IMG/VR virus record: IMGVR_UViG_3300026519_000002
Span: 1-52,618 of that record
DNA from: a virus
Strand: one strand, 5' to 3'
Length of the DNA stretch: 52,618 bases
Made by a program: the position numbers and the translations under genes. The notes under the pieces were generated by a model. The model made no database searches and had not been told where the DNA came from. It worked only from the letters and a program-made list of their open reading frames with translations. Shown here piece by piece: positions 33,258 to 42,305 of this stretch (the stretch's first letter is position 1; each line of letters begins with the position of its first letter).

Positions 33258-34391
33258 TCACACCACCCAAATCCCCGGGGCCACGGCTGCGATCGACGTC
33301 GTCGCCGCCCCCGTCGTCGACAGCGCCAGCGAGACGCGGACGATCAGAAACCGCCCCTTGCCCTCGGGCCCGAGCGCGTCGACGTCGACGTCAACGGTGG
33401 TGTCGTTGGCCCATGGGATCTGGATGCTCCCGTCCCAGTAGCTCCAGCCGTCCACCGTAAATTCGAAGCCGTTCTTGCGCCGTTGTCGGGCGCTTAGCTC
33501 GCGCAGGGCGATGGCGTCGGCGTGGCTCTGCTGCTTGGCCTGGCTGCCGCTGACGAGGACCTGGCGATTGAAGTGCCCCGTGGCCGTGGCCACCGCCTCC
33601 ACCTCATCGTCGGTCGCCAGCCCACGGATCCGTTTGCGGGCCGACTGCTGGCCGCGGTCCTGCCCGGTGACGGTCACGGTGCGCGCTACGTCGGTCCAGT
33701 CCCGGACCCGCCGAAAGGTCAGCACGTTGTTGCCCTTAGCACGGCCAACACGCTTGGACTGCAGGCGGTAGAGCGGCGTCTGGGTGTCGTCGGGGACCCC
33801 CACCACGATTCGGCCGTCAGGGGCGTCCCAGTGCGTGGCGTGGAACCGGGCGAGGTGGCGCTCGACGGCGTCGTGAATCGACTCGCCCGGCTGGACCTTG
33901 GCCTGCTGCGGATTGAGCTTCTCGAGGTCGGTGACAGGCCCACCGCCAGCGCCAGCCCCGGTCATGAGGTCACGAGCCGCGAAGGTCCCGAAGACGAAGT
34001 CTGCCTCGGTGAAACCGAGAGGCGCGTAGCAGGCGAGCACGAATTCCTTGATAGTCGTGCCCTCGACGCGGACCGTCTCGTCGGCCGTCCGGTACCGGGC
34101 GTCGGCGAGCTTGGTCCGGATCGTGAGCGTCAGCCCCACCCCGCTTTGCGTGGACGCGGGCACCTCGTTGACCTCGGCCCGGCCCGCGAGTCGGGGCTTG
34201 CCGTTCAGCGTGACCCGCCAGCTCACGCCCGGTTTGACGAGCCGCTCGAGCTCGGGCCACGCGCCATCGTCGCCGACTTCGATCGTCGCCTCGGTCAGCC
34301 CGACGATGTCGTTGACGACCTCGAGTCGGCTGAACCGGTCGAAGACGCCCTCGTCCGTCTCGACCAAGATCCGGTCGGGCTTGCGGCTCAT
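33258..34391 (-). CDS. Baseplate hub protein, gpD/Mu gpP-like
   Basis: The 377-residue protein opens with RILVETDEGVFDRFSRLEVV and a VSWRVTLNGKPRLAGRAEV strand pair. Helical DETVRVEGTTIKEFVLACYA and a late-control-protein-like core (RAKGNNVLTFRRVRDWTDVA) follow. It would form the hub that joins tube and spike. The ATG at 34391 lies 22 bp after the gpN-like stop. Confidence 0.8.
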   Translation of the reverse strand: MSRKPDRILVETDEGVFDRFSRLEVVNDIVGLTEATIEVGDDGAWPELERLVKPGVSWRVTLNGKPRLAGRAEVNEVPASTQSGVGLTLTIRTKLADARYRTADETVRVEGTTIKEFVLACYAPLGFTEADFVFGTFAARDLMTGAGAGGGPVTDLEKLNPQQAKVQPGESIHDAVERHLARFHATHWDAPDGRIVVGVPDDTQTPLYRLQSKRVGRAKGNNVLTFRRVRDWTDVARTVTVTGQDRGQQSARKRIRGLATDDEVEAVATATGHFNRQVLVSGSQAKQQSHADAIALRELSARQRRKNGFEFTVDGWSYWDGSIQIPWANDTTVDVDVDALGPEGKGRFLIVRVSLALSTTGAATTSIAAVAPGIWVV

Positions 34392-34413
34392 GCCTTGTTT
34401 GCGCCCCCGCCGC

Positions 34414-35337
34414 TCACGCGAAGACCCTCACCGGCGTGTCGCGCTCGATGCGCAGCAGATCCGGCAGCTGGCTGTTGAGCGGGATCAGGTCTGTCACGTC
34501 CTGGCCCACCACCGTAGCCACGTCGAAGATCGACATGGCCGTGGTGAACGTCCGGTTGACGATCCGACCGAGGTGCTCGTGGGGTTCGGCCGGGGCGCGA
34601 GCGGCGACGTCTCGCAACCGGTTGAGCTGGCGATGGGTGCGGCTCGAATCGGGCTCGCCGAACAGGTCCCCCTGCGCAGCCATCGTGTCACCAATGCGGT
34701 CGACCGAGGCGACCAGGTTGCCGCTCTTGGCCTCGATGTCCGCCACGAACTGCGACGGGGCGTTGGCGAGATGCTCGAGATCGGCCGCGAGCTCGGTGAG
34801 CGAGCTCAAGTTGTCGTTCTCGAGCCCCAGCCCCTGGCCCGCGTCGAGGGCGTCCTGGGCGAACTTGGCAGCGACCGCCGAAGCGCTCGGCGCCTGCGCA
34901 GCAGCCACCTCCGCGTCGTCCTCGTTGTCCTCCATCCACGTGATGACGAGGCCAGCCATGTCGACCTTCGTGGCATCCTCCATCCGCCGCCACGTGTGGG
35001 CCCGACACCGGCGCGGCCCCTTCGTGGGAACGGTCAGGGTGCCCGTCTCGTGGACCAAACAGGACTCGATGAGCGCGATCGCGAGGTCCGGATACTGCGC
35101 CAGCCCGTCAACACCTTCCTCGTGGTTCGGGGAGTTGAATACCGAGATCGTGAACGTGTAGGTCGTGGCGCTCGCGCCCGTGTCGTCGACGCGGGCCCCG
35201 TCCCGATAGAGCCGCTCGTGCGGGGCGAGCCGGTTGCCGCCATTCTCCTCGAGGAGCTCAAACGGGAACGTCAGGGCGGGCTTGCCCTTCACCTCCCACT
35301 TGGCGACGGGGTACCGGTCGAAAATGCCTTCGGCCAT
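34414..35337 (-). CDS. Mu gpN-like protein (DNA circularisation-type N-terminus), tail/baseplate
   Basis: This is a 307-residue protein. The N-terminal GKPALTFPFELLEENGGNRL and GLAQYPDLAIALIESCLVHE match the domain named for DNA circularisation proteins of Mu-like phages. In those phages it is a tail/baseplate protein. The C-terminus (LNSQLPDLLRIERDTPVRVF) has the expected DLLRI...PVRV end. It sits between the tape measure and hub genes as in Mu. Confidence 0.78.
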   Translation of the reverse strand: MAEGIFDRYPVAKWEVKGKPALTFPFELLEENGGNRLAPHERLYRDGARVDDTGASATTYTFTISVFNSPNHEEGVDGLAQYPDLAIALIESCLVHETGTLTVPTKGPRRCRAHTWRRMEDATKVDMAGLVITWMEDNEDDAEVAAAQAPSASAVAAKFAQDALDAGQGLGLENDNLSSLTELAADLEHLANAPSQFVADIEAKSGNLVASVDRIGDTMAAQGDLFGEPDSSRTHRQLNRLRDVAARAPAEPHEHLGRIVNRTFTTAMSIFDVATVVGQDVTDLIPLNSQLPDLLRIERDTPVRVFA

Positions 35338-35356
35338 GGCCTACGGTGACACGTCG

Positions 35357-37393
35357 TCAGGTGGCCGAGCCGGGACGGGGCGCTGCGCCCGGCGTCGGTG
35401 ACGGTGCGCTTCGGATCTCGTCGGCGTTCAGCACCCGCACCCGAAGCTCTTGCCGTGCAATCCCCGCCGCCGTCTCGCGCGCGAGCTGGCTGGCCTGCTG
35501 CGCCTGCCTCGACGGGTCGATCTCCACCTTCACCTCGGGGAGGGTGACGTTGGGCTTGCCGCCCCGCTGCTGCTGTTCGACCTGGCGCCCGATCGAGGCG
35601 ACGAGATCCGCGAGCCCCGTCTGCGCGTCCTGGTTGGCGATCTGCGTGCGCTCGGTGGTGATCTGCCCGTCGGCGCCATGCACATCGCGCAGCGCGTACC
35701 GTTCGGGCGCGGTGTCCCCGAAGCCGAGCCCCAGAAACCCACCCTCGCCGAAGGTTCCGTAGTCTTCGTCGATCGCGCGGGTGCCGCTGCGAACCGCGTT
35801 GGCCGTCAGCTCTTCGCGCGCGCGCTCGCGCTCTTGAGCCCCCATTCGGGCCGCCTCGACCGGGTTGTAGGTCCCGGCCTCGTCCTTCAGCTTGCCGAGC
35901 TGCTCGAACACGGATCCGATGGACGCTCCCGCCAGCGCGATCGCCGGCGCCGCCGCGAAGCCCCTGGCGATGAGCCCGCCCGTCGACGCCGCCTGCGCCG
36001 CCATCTGGGCCGCCGCAGCCTTACCAATCGCCGCCCCGCCCCCGCCCGCGCCACCGCCAGCGAGCATGCCCCCGATGGCCCCACGCCCGAAGACAGCCGA
36101 CGCCCCGAGCGCCCCCGCGGTCATGGGACTGTCGGTGATGAAACCCAGCAGCTTGGCCATGGCGTCCGCCACCGGTGGCAGCACCTCCGCCAGCTTCGTC
36201 AGCGCCCCAATCATCTCGGGCGTCGTGAACGCCTCCTGCAGCTTCACGATCGCGCGGTCGACGCGTCCCTGCGTCGAGTCCAGGTTGCTCGCCGCCTTCT
36301 CTTGAATCTTCGACCACGCCATGGCCTCGCCCGCCGCACCGTTGAGCGCCTTGGCGATCGCGTCGCGGGCCGCGTTGATGTCGCCCCCTGTCGCGTCGAG
36401 CTCGGCGCGGAACGTCTTGGCGAGCGCCATGATGGTCTGCAGGCCCTCGCCGCCAAAGCCAAACTCCCCAAGCTCGGCCGCGTTGCCCTGCGTGGCCATG
36501 ACGATGTCGGCCAGGATGTCCGACGGCGAGCGCGGACGGCCCTGCGCGTCGACCGTTCCGATCTCGATCGGGACCTTGCCCCCCGACTTCAGGACGCCCT
36601 TGTCGGTGCGCTCGAGGATCTGATCGAAGATCTGCGGGATGGCCGTCATGGCCTGCTCGAATCGACCGCTCTCCTGCTTGGCGAGGTTGAGGATCCCGAG
36701 CATTTGCTGAAGCCCCTCGGTCCCCGTGGCCCCCATGGCCTTGGCCTTACCGCCAACCTCGGCAAAGTCGTCGGCGAGGTCCTCGATCGACGCGCCGCCG
36801 GCGTGGGCGGCCGACACCACCATGGCCATGGCCTCGGGGAGCTCCTGCGCGCTCAGGCCGAACTTCTGGTTGAGGGTGCCGGCGATCTTACTCAGCGCCG
36901 TGACGTCGTCGCCGGTCGCTCGGGCGGTGGTGCCGATGGTGCTCAGCGCTGCGTTCATGAACTCGGCGTCACCGGTGCCGCTGAATAGCTCGTCCATGGC
37001 GCGCCCAAGTTCCTCGGCCTGAATGCCCGTCTGACGGGCGACCGTCTTGGCGCGGGCCTGCACCTCGAGCCAGTCGTGAGCGCGCCCTGTGCCCGCCTCC
37101 AGCGCGAACGACAGGTTGCGGAACTGGGTCTCTGCGTCGATGGCCCCCTTGGCGAGCTCGGCGAGGCCCAGCCCACCCGCGATCCCCCCCACGAGCCCCG
37201 TCACGTTCTTGAGCTGGCTACCCATGGCCCGCAGGGCGTCCATGCCCCCGTCGACGCCACGAGACATCGACGAGCGCAGCTTGGCCCCCATGTCCCGGGC
37301 GCCCTGCCCCACGGTCTGCGCCGTGCGCTGAAAGGTCCGAACGAACCCCCGGTCCTTGAGCGTCAGTCGGACTGCTGCGGTCGTCTCAGCCAT
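35357..37393 (-). CDS. Tail tape measure protein
   Basis: This 678-residue protein is largely helical. Ala/Gly-rich hydrophobic patches (TGLVGGIAGGLGLAELAKGA, GRGAIGGMLAGGGAGGGG, then a hydrophobic Ala-rich run) could insert into the host membrane. It sets tail length. It follows the frameshifted chaperone gene, and its ATG overlaps the end of the frameshift product (ATGGCTGA). At 678 residues it predicts a tail of roughly 100 nm by the usual 0.15 nm per residue rule. Confidence 0.88.
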   Translation of the reverse strand: MAETTAAVRLTLKDRGFVRTFQRTAQTVGQGARDMGAKLRSSMSRGVDGGMDALRAMGSQLKNVTGLVGGIAGGLGLAELAKGAIDAETQFRNLSFALEAGTGRAHDWLEVQARAKTVARQTGIQAEELGRAMDELFSGTGDAEFMNAALSTIGTTARATGDDVTALSKIAGTLNQKFGLSAQELPEAMAMVVSAAHAGGASIEDLADDFAEVGGKAKAMGATGTEGLQQMLGILNLAKQESGRFEQAMTAIPQIFDQILERTDKGVLKSGGKVPIEIGTVDAQGRPRSPSDILADIVMATQGNAAELGEFGFGGEGLQTIMALAKTFRAELDATGGDINAARDAIAKALNGAAGEAMAWSKIQEKAASNLDSTQGRVDRAIVKLQEAFTTPEMIGALTKLAEVLPPVADAMAKLLGFITDSPMTAGALGASAVFGRGAIGGMLAGGGAGGGGAAIGKAAAAQMAAQAASTGGLIARGFAAAPAIALAGASIGSVFEQLGKLKDEAGTYNPVEAARMGAQERERAREELTANAVRSGTRAIDEDYGTFGEGGFLGLGFGDTAPERYALRDVHGADGQITTERTQIANQDAQTGLADLVASIGRQVEQQQRGGKPNVTLPEVKVEIDPSRQAQQASQLARETAAGIARQELRVRVLNADEIRSAPSPTPGAAPRPGSAT

Positions 37394-38146
37394 GGCGTTC
37401 CTCCACGTGCTCCTCGACGCGCTGTCGCAGGCTCGGAGCGAACATCCGCGCCCAGAGCTCCGGCGGCATCAGTCCTCCGTCGAGGTCGCGGGCGATGGCG
37501 ATGAGGACTTGGGCGTCGGTGAGCTGCTGAGCCGGGACGCCATGGAAACAATGAAGCTCTCGCGCGCGCGCCCATCGATAGCGAGTAAAGGGCCAGTGTG
37601 GCCCTTTCCGGCGATGGCCGCGGCGATCTCGACCAGCTGGTCCTCGTTGAGATCACCAATACGGGGGTCCTCCTGCATGGCCCACCAGTCGAGCCGCTCG
37701 AGCAGGTCGTACAGCGCCCCCTGCGGGTGGTGCGCATCGAGGATCTCCGGCAGCGCGTAGCGTCGGTACGGCTCGTCCGTTTCGAAGACGCAGTGACTGA
37801 GCAGGCACACGTTGTCGATGTGCTGCCAGTAGACCTCGCCCGCTCGCGCCCGGATGGCGTCGATCGTGACCGCCTCGCCCTTGCTCAAGCTGAGCAGCTC
37901 GGCGCCCCATCGCAGCGCGTCGCGCCGGGCCCGAACCTTCTCGGTTGTCGAGGGGATCCGCACCAGCACGTCGACCGCTTCCTCCTGCCCGGTCTTGACG
38001 ACGCGGCGCTTGATCTGCTCGGGGTAGAGGTGCCGGCCGCCGTGCTCGAGGATCTCGATCTCGGACAGGTCCTTGCCTTCGAACCACCGCGCCGTCGTCG
38101 ACGACGGCGCCCAGGTTGGCGTCTGCTCACCCAGCGCGGTTTCCAT
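37386..38146 (-). CDS. Tail assembly chaperone, predicted -1 frameshift product
   Basis: A -1 slip on A_AAG_GGC (37607-37601) after residue 182 leads into an open frame. That frame encodes PHWPFTRYRWARARE, LHCFHGVPAQQLTD, AQVLIAIARDLDGGLMPPEL and RQRVEEHVEERHG, giving a 253-residue protein. This stretch looks protein-like, while the zero-frame tail (SSSPTPKSSSPSPATSTED) does not. Frameshifted chaperones upstream of the tape measure are a conserved trait of long-tailed phages, including Mu and lambda (G/GT). Confidence 0.75.
37469..38146 (-). CDS. Tail assembly chaperone, zero-frame product (Mu gp41-like)
   Basis: The 225-residue protein starts METALGEQTPTWAP, with a helical core (IDAIRARAGEVYWQHIDNVC, ALPEILDAHHPQGALYDLLE). 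It would bind the tape measure during tail assembly. It lies between tube and tape measure as expected. Frameshifting partway through (near residue 182) produces the longer form described separately. Confidence 0.75.
   Translation of the reverse strand: METALGEQTPTWAPSSTTARWFEGKDLSEIEILEHGGRHLYPEQIKRRVVKTGQEEAVDVLVRIPSTTEKVRARRDALRWGAELLSLSKGEAVTIDAIRARAGEVYWQHIDNVCLLSHCVFETDEPYRRYALPEILDAHHPQGALYDLLERLDWWAMQEDPRIGDLNEDQLVEIAAAIAGKGHTGPLLAIDGRARESFIVSMASRLSSSPTPKSSSPSPATSTED
37587..37607 (-). promoter_or_regulatory. Programmed -1 frameshift site with perfect hairpin
   Basis: The heptamer A_AAG_GGC (37607-37601) is in phase with the chaperone's zero frame and fits X_XXY_YYZ. It is the 5' arm of a perfect 9-bp hairpin, AAAGGGCCA (37607-37599) and TGGCCCTTT (37595-37587), with a 3-nt loop. 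A hairpin that includes the slip site is unusual, because stimulators normally start several bases downstream. Confidence 0.68.
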
Positions 38147-38153
38147 GGCGCGC

Positions 38154-38531
38154 TCAGTCGATGTGGATGCCGATGAGGTTGATCGTCATCTCGATGGCGC
38201 CGCCATCGGGGAATCGGATCGTGACCTGCTGCACCACGCCCTCGACGACGTCGGTGACCTTGGGCGACTTGTACTGGAAGTTGAGCCCCTTGAGCGTCTT
38301 GGCGTAGCTGAACCAGTCCTTCTCGCGATCGTCTTCGTCGATCATGGCGACGAAAGACCCCGTGACGTCCTCGTTGCCCTTCACGACGCCGGCCGGCTTG
38401 CCCTGCTTGCGCAGCGTGAAGATGAGGCTGGCGTTGTTATTGAGGCTCAGCTCGCCCTCGCGCACCTGGTGCAGGTCGCCGCCCATGGCGATCTGTCCAC
38501 GGGGGTAGCGCAGCAATTCCTGAGTGGCCAT
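38154..38531 (-). CDS. Tail tube protein
   Basis: The 125-residue protein has YPRGQIAMGGDLHQVREGEL, the VKGNEDVTGSFVAMIDED loop and a C-terminal RFPDGGAIEMTINLIGI, the beta-barrel plan of Mu gpM/FII-like tubes. It polymerises into the inner tube around the tape measure. It lies directly after the sheath gene, in the usual order, and precedes the chaperone. Confidence 0.82.
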   Translation of the reverse strand: MATQELLRYPRGQIAMGGDLHQVREGELSLNNNASLIFTLRKQGKPAGVVKGNEDVTGSFVAMIDEDDREKDWFSYAKTLKGLNFQYKSPKVTDVVEGVVQQVTIRFPDGGAIEMTINLIGIHID

Positions 38532-38546
38532 GCGGTTGGGTCCTCG

Positions 38547-40085
38547 TCAGTTCCTGAAGTGGCGGACGTCGATGCCGAACTTGGCTAGCGGCGGGACGAT
38601 GCTGAGCGGCAGCACGATGTCGAGCTGGCTCGGATCGGAGGGGTTCACCTGGACGACGAACGTCTCGTTGGCGATGGCCTCCTCCCACTTGTCGCGGCGG
38701 ACCACGCCCCGGCTGATCCAGAATCGGATGCGCTGGCCGATGAAGGCCTGCACGTCGCGCTCCTCGACCACGTCGGGCGGGGGCGGATCGTCGCCCGGCT
38801 CAAGGTTCTTGCTGAGCTTCTTCTGCGGGTACTCTTGTGGCAGCGCGACCCGAAGGTCCTTGGCCACCGCGAAGACGCCCGTGGGGATCGACACGTCCAG
38901 CACCCTCGCGTCGGGGTTGCCGAGTGCGTCCTTGTGGTAGGTCGTGATCGGACGAGCCGGCAGCAGCGTCCCGTCGTCGGCGTAGGTAATGATCGACACG
39001 CCGGTGTTGAGCGCATCTTCGATTTCGGTCTCGTCCGGCTTGTCGAGACTCAGGTCGAAGGCTCCGAACAAGCGCGCACGGTAGGGCATTCCGATCCGGT
39101 TCTTCGCCGGATCGATCGACTCCTCGCGAAGTCGCGCGCCCACTTCGGCCCCGCCGAACTCCGCCGGCAACGACTGCCCAGCGAGACAGAACGACAGCTG
39201 CGACTCCTCGTCGTTGATGTTGCCCGTGCCCGTCTTGACGTCGGTGAGCGTCGCGGTGACCCCGACCACCTGCTGCTGCAGCTTCGCCGCGCCGCCGGTC
39301 TTGCGCAGGTCGATGTCCGTCTTGACGCGCCCGGGGTTGCTCGAGCTGCTACCGTCCTGAGCGTCCGCGTTGCTGCAGCAGTTCAGAATGAGGTCGTACT
39401 CCTTGCCCGTCAGGATCGAGATCGCGTTGGTATAGTCGGGCTCGCCGGTGCCGCCCGCCAGCGTGTTGCCAGCGGGCGCCGCCACCGTGCCACCCGCGCC
39501 CCCGATGAGCTGCACGTACACGCGGCAGTCGTTGCCGATGGGGCCAGGAACACGGAAGGTCGAGATCATGTCCCAATCCGGACCGGCCCCGTTGACGAGG
39601 GCGGTGGCCACGATGGGCATCTCTGCGCCGAGTGCGTTGGCCGCATCCCGCAAGGCCTCGGCCCCCGCCTGGGCGTCGTCGCCAGCAGCCCACACAGCTT
39701 CGACGCGACGGCCCGAGATGTAGGCGCGGATCGTTCGGCTCTCCGTGGGGGAACCCGAGAAGGTGATGACGCCTGTGGCCGCAACAGCCGAGACGTTCAC
39801 CGCCGGGGCGACGAGGTCCACCTGAGCGAGCGGGTACTCTTCGAAGAGCCGCTTGGTTGCGAGGTACCCGGGCGTGCCGAGCCCACAGAGCCCCTTGACG
39901 TCTTCGGCGCTGACGTTCTCGGCCAGCTCGGTGTCGGCGGTGATGGTGCCGACGCTCGACTTGCTGGCAAGGATGAGCGCCTTGAGCGGCGCGCTACCAG
40001 GCGCTACAGCGCCGGCCTTGAGGTTCACCGAAATGTAGACACTGGGCGTCTTGACGCTCGGGGATACGACGGGGTTGACGCTCAT
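38547..40085 (-). CDS. Contractile tail sheath protein
   Basis: The 512-residue protein starts MSVNPVVSPSVKTPSVYISV. It has the sheath hallmarks: an N-terminal KSSVGTITADTELAENVSAE region, ISILTGKEYDLILNCCSNAD in the middle, a C-terminal domain with ALNTGVSIITYADDGTLLPA and RDKWEEAIANETFVVQVNPS, and an end VPPLAKFGIDVRHFRN. Contraction of this polymer drives the tube into the cell. Its ATG overlaps the gp38-like stop (ATGA). Confidence 0.9.
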   Translation of the reverse strand: MSVNPVVSPSVKTPSVYISVNLKAGAVAPGSAPLKALILASKSSVGTITADTELAENVSAEDVKGLCGLGTPGYLATKRLFEEYPLAQVDLVAPAVNVSAVAATGVITFSGSPTESRTIRAYISGRRVEAVWAAGDDAQAGAEALRDAANALGAEMPIVATALVNGAGPDWDMISTFRVPGPIGNDCRVYVQLIGGAGGTVAAPAGNTLAGGTGEPDYTNAISILTGKEYDLILNCCSNADAQDGSSSSNPGRVKTDIDLRKTGGAAKLQQQVVGVTATLTDVKTGTGNINDEESQLSFCLAGQSLPAEFGGAEVGARLREESIDPAKNRIGMPYRARLFGAFDLSLDKPDETEIEDALNTGVSIITYADDGTLLPARPITTYHKDALGNPDARVLDVSIPTGVFAVAKDLRVALPQEYPQKKLSKNLEPGDDPPPPDVVEERDVQAFIGQRIRFWISRGVVRRDKWEEAIANETFVVQVNPSDPSQLDIVLPLSIVPPLAKFGIDVRHFRN

Positions 40086-40393
40086 GCCTCACCTCGCTTG
40101 GACTTCTTGTCGGCCTTGGCCTCTTCGGCTGCCTTGGCCTTCGCCTCATCGGCTTTGGCTTCCTGAGGAACCTTCCTCCCGGCGGTGGCGCGCTTGTCGA
40201 GCCACGCCTTGTGGTCCTTCTCGGCCACCTCTTCGAAGGCGCCCTCGCGGATCTGCCGGTCGTAGCCGCGCTTGAAACGCAGCGTCTCCTCGTGGGTCAG
40301 CGCGATGATGGCGCCCGGCTGGACACGTTGGCTCGGCCAGCCGTAGCGGGTCGGCGAGCCTTTTTCCGTCGCACGGAGGAAGCGGTTGCTCAT
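40082..40393 (-). CDS. Mu gp38-like small protein before the sheath
   Basis: The 103-residue protein begins MSNRFLRATEKGSPTRYGWP, with VQPGAIIALTHEETLRFKRG in the middle and an Ala/Lys/Glu-rich C-terminus (KADEAKAKAAEEAKADKKSK). Position between the gp37-like and sheath genes matches Mu gp38, a tail-region protein of unknown function. The charged tail suggests a disordered or coiled-coil adaptor. Confidence 0.6.
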   Translation of the reverse strand: MSNRFLRATEKGSPTRYGWPSQRVQPGAIIALTHEETLRFKRGYDRQIREGAFEEVAEKDHKAWLDKRATAGRKVPQEAKADEAKAKAAEEAKADKKSKRGEA

Positions 40394-40441
40394 CTCGACA
40401 CCGGTCTAGCGCGCGGCGTTCGGACGGCGCGCCTACGTGCG

Positions 40442-41353
40442 TCACGGGTCCTGGTCGTACCGAGCGTCCACGATGAGCGGGTACTCGGGGGTGGTGGCCA
40501 CGTTCACGTCGTAGCGGGAGCGATCCCAGTCCGCGATCACCCCGTGCGCCGTGCCGTCGACCAACCGCGTGTCGATGCGCTTCATGCCGCCGTGCGTCTC
40601 GATGGTGAGCGCGTAGACGTACGAGCTCGGCGTGACGCTGTGCCGAGACGCGCCCACGATGCTCACCCCAGGGTCGGAGAAGTTGCGACCGTCAACGGCG
40701 CCGCGCTCCCCCAGGTAGGCCTCGAGCAGATCGAGCAGGTTTAGCCCCTCGTGACCGCGCTCGACGGTGCCCTGCTTGCGCGTGACGACGAGGTAGAGGA
40801 TCCACCGGTCCGATCGCTGCCACACGTTCCGGCCCATGCGTTCGGCTGCCCCCGTCCCCGCCCAGGTCACCACCACGCCCGGTGTCAGCCCCTGCAGCTT
40901 GGCGGCGAAGATGGCGCCGCCGATCTTGTTGGTCGCGAGCTCCTCGTAGGGAATGAGCCCACGTAGCTTCGCGTCACCGGTGGGCTCCGCGCCCCCGGTC
41001 GTCGCGACGTTCAGGCTTGAGACGATCTCGACACCGGCGAGCTGTGGATCCCACCGGAGGTCGGTTCCCGCCGCGAAGTTGTGCCGCGCGCCGCCGACCA
41101 ACGACGCCACGGGCACCGCGGTGCCCCCCGCCGTGACGGTCGTCTCGGCCGTGGTGAACAGCAGCTTGTCCCGCGCGATGGCCTTGTTGCCGGTGTCGCT
41201 CTCCACGATGGGCGCCGCGAAGCACCCACGAGGCAGGACGACGTCGCTGCCCGTCGCACGCACAAGCGCCGTCCCGGTGGCGCGCTGGCCCGTGAGCGGT
41301 GCCAGGACGCCCATGATCGAGCGCATGACGGTGACGCGAAAACCCAGGCTCAT
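40442..41353 (-). CDS. Neck/tail terminator-region protein (Mu gp37 position)
   Basis: The 303-residue protein has a beta-rich first half (GTALVRATGSDVVLPRG, TVTAGGTAVPVASLVGGA). Its second half has RWILYLVVTRKQGTVERGHE, LLDLLEAYLGERGAVDG and SSYVYALTIETHGGMKRID, which resembles the tail-terminator or gp37 (DUF1834) region. It is larger than Mu gp37, perhaps a fusion. It would act at the head-tail connector or tail end. Confidence 0.55.
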   Translation of the reverse strand: MSLGFRVTVMRSIMGVLAPLTGQRATGTALVRATGSDVVLPRGCFAAPIVESDTGNKAIARDKLLFTTAETTVTAGGTAVPVASLVGGARHNFAAGTDLRWDPQLAGVEIVSSLNVATTGGAEPTGDAKLRGLIPYEELATNKIGGAIFAAKLQGLTPGVVVTWAGTGAAERMGRNVWQRSDRWILYLVVTRKQGTVERGHEGLNLLDLLEAYLGERGAVDGRNFSDPGVSIVGASRHSVTPSSYVYALTIETHGGMKRIDTRLVDGTAHGVIADWDRSRYDVNVATTPEYPLIVDARYDQDP

Positions 41354-41378
41354 CGGGCCGACCTTTCAGCGCATGCGC

Positions 41379-41795
41379 TCATGCCGCCGCCACCGCGTCA
41401 GCGATGAGCTGCGCGGCGTCCTCCCAGTGCTGCTCGCCGATGTCGAAGGGGTTGCGGCGCGGAATGAGGTCGCCGCCGTCGAGGTGGAAGACGATGTAGG
41501 CCGTGCTGGTCGATGCCATCGCCCAGTCCTTGCCACTCTCCGCTCGGATCGAGCTTCGCAGCTGCCCGGTGTCGATCATGGGCGCCGCGCTGCCCTTTTG
41601 GTCGATGGTGCTGGGCGCGTTTGGGGGCCAGGCGCCATCGCCCTGGCTGTCGATCCGGTCGACGACGGCGGCGACGAAGTCCTCGGCCACGATGGCGAAC
41701 GTGGGCGCTAGGACCTCGGTCGCTCGCCCCTTGCGCTCGAGCACCTCGAGCAGGTCGGTGGGATCCACCTGAACGTCGAAGAGAACCGACGACAT
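41379..41795 (-). CDS. Virion morphogenesis / tail completion protein, Mu gpG-like
   Basis: The 138-residue protein uses the ATG at 41795 (MSSVLFDVQVDPTDLLEVLE); the longer ORF to 41888 overlaps the previous gene. APMIDTGQLRSSIRAESGKD followed by a YIVFHLDGG...IPRRNPF stretch is the virion-morphogenesis pattern (TG.LR.SI ... H..G...PAR.F). It would complete the tail or head-tail joint. Confidence 0.8.
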   Translation of the reverse strand: MSSVLFDVQVDPTDLLEVLERKGRATEVLAPTFAIVAEDFVAAVVDRIDSQGDGAWPPNAPSTIDQKGSAAPMIDTGQLRSSIRAESGKDWAMASTSTAYIVFHLDGGDLIPRRNPFDIGEQHWEDAAQLIADAVAAA

Positions 41796-41811
41796 CGCGC
41801 AGCACCCGCGG

Positions 41812-42282
41812 CTAGAACCCGCCCGGGCCCCTGGGGTTGTCCTTCGTGGCCGCGAAGATGGGGCGACGGTCGGGACGCGTGCGAACACCGAGGCGCGCGT
41901 TGGTGCCCGCCTCGGCCTCGCCCTTCGCGCGGCGCTTGCCAGCGGCGATCTCCACGAGGCGCTTCTCGGCTCGCGCCGCCCACCCGCTGTAGGGCGTCTT
42001 GCCGTCCTCGCTCTGCAGCCCGGACCGGCGCATGCCGGCGAGCTCGGCGGCGATGTCGAGCACCGCCCCCTTGGCCGCGCGGTCGGCGGTCATGAGATCG
42101 GTGATCTGCTGCTCGGACGGGAAGCCGGACCACAGGATTCCCATGGCCCGGTCGGACGCCTCCTCGAGCAACTCGTCGACGATGGCGTTGTCGGCCTGGC
42201 CCGAGCCGTCGTCGCTCGTCAGCTCAGCGAGAGTGTGAACCCCGATGCGCCGCTCAAGCTCGGCTTTCGTGATGAGGGCCAT
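41812..42282 (-). CDS. Mu gp36-like (DUF1320) head-tail protein
   Basis: The 156-residue protein starts MALITKAELERRIGVHTLAE, with IVDELLEEASDRAMGILWSG and MTADRAAKGAVLDIAAELAG, the helical pattern of gp36/DUF1320 connectors. The C-terminus is basic with a NPRGPGGF end. It lies between capsid-proximal genes and gpG, as in Mu-like phages, and would form part of the neck. Confidence 0.75.
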   Translation of the reverse strand: MALITKAELERRIGVHTLAELTSDDGSGQADNAIVDELLEEASDRAMGILWSGFPSEQQITDLMTADRAAKGAVLDIAAELAGMRRSGLQSEDGKTPYSGWAARAEKRLVEIAAGKRRAKGEAEAGTNARLGVRTRPDRRPIFAATKDNPRGPGGF

Positions 42283-42305
42283 CGAGGGTCAGCGACGGTT
42301 GAGGC

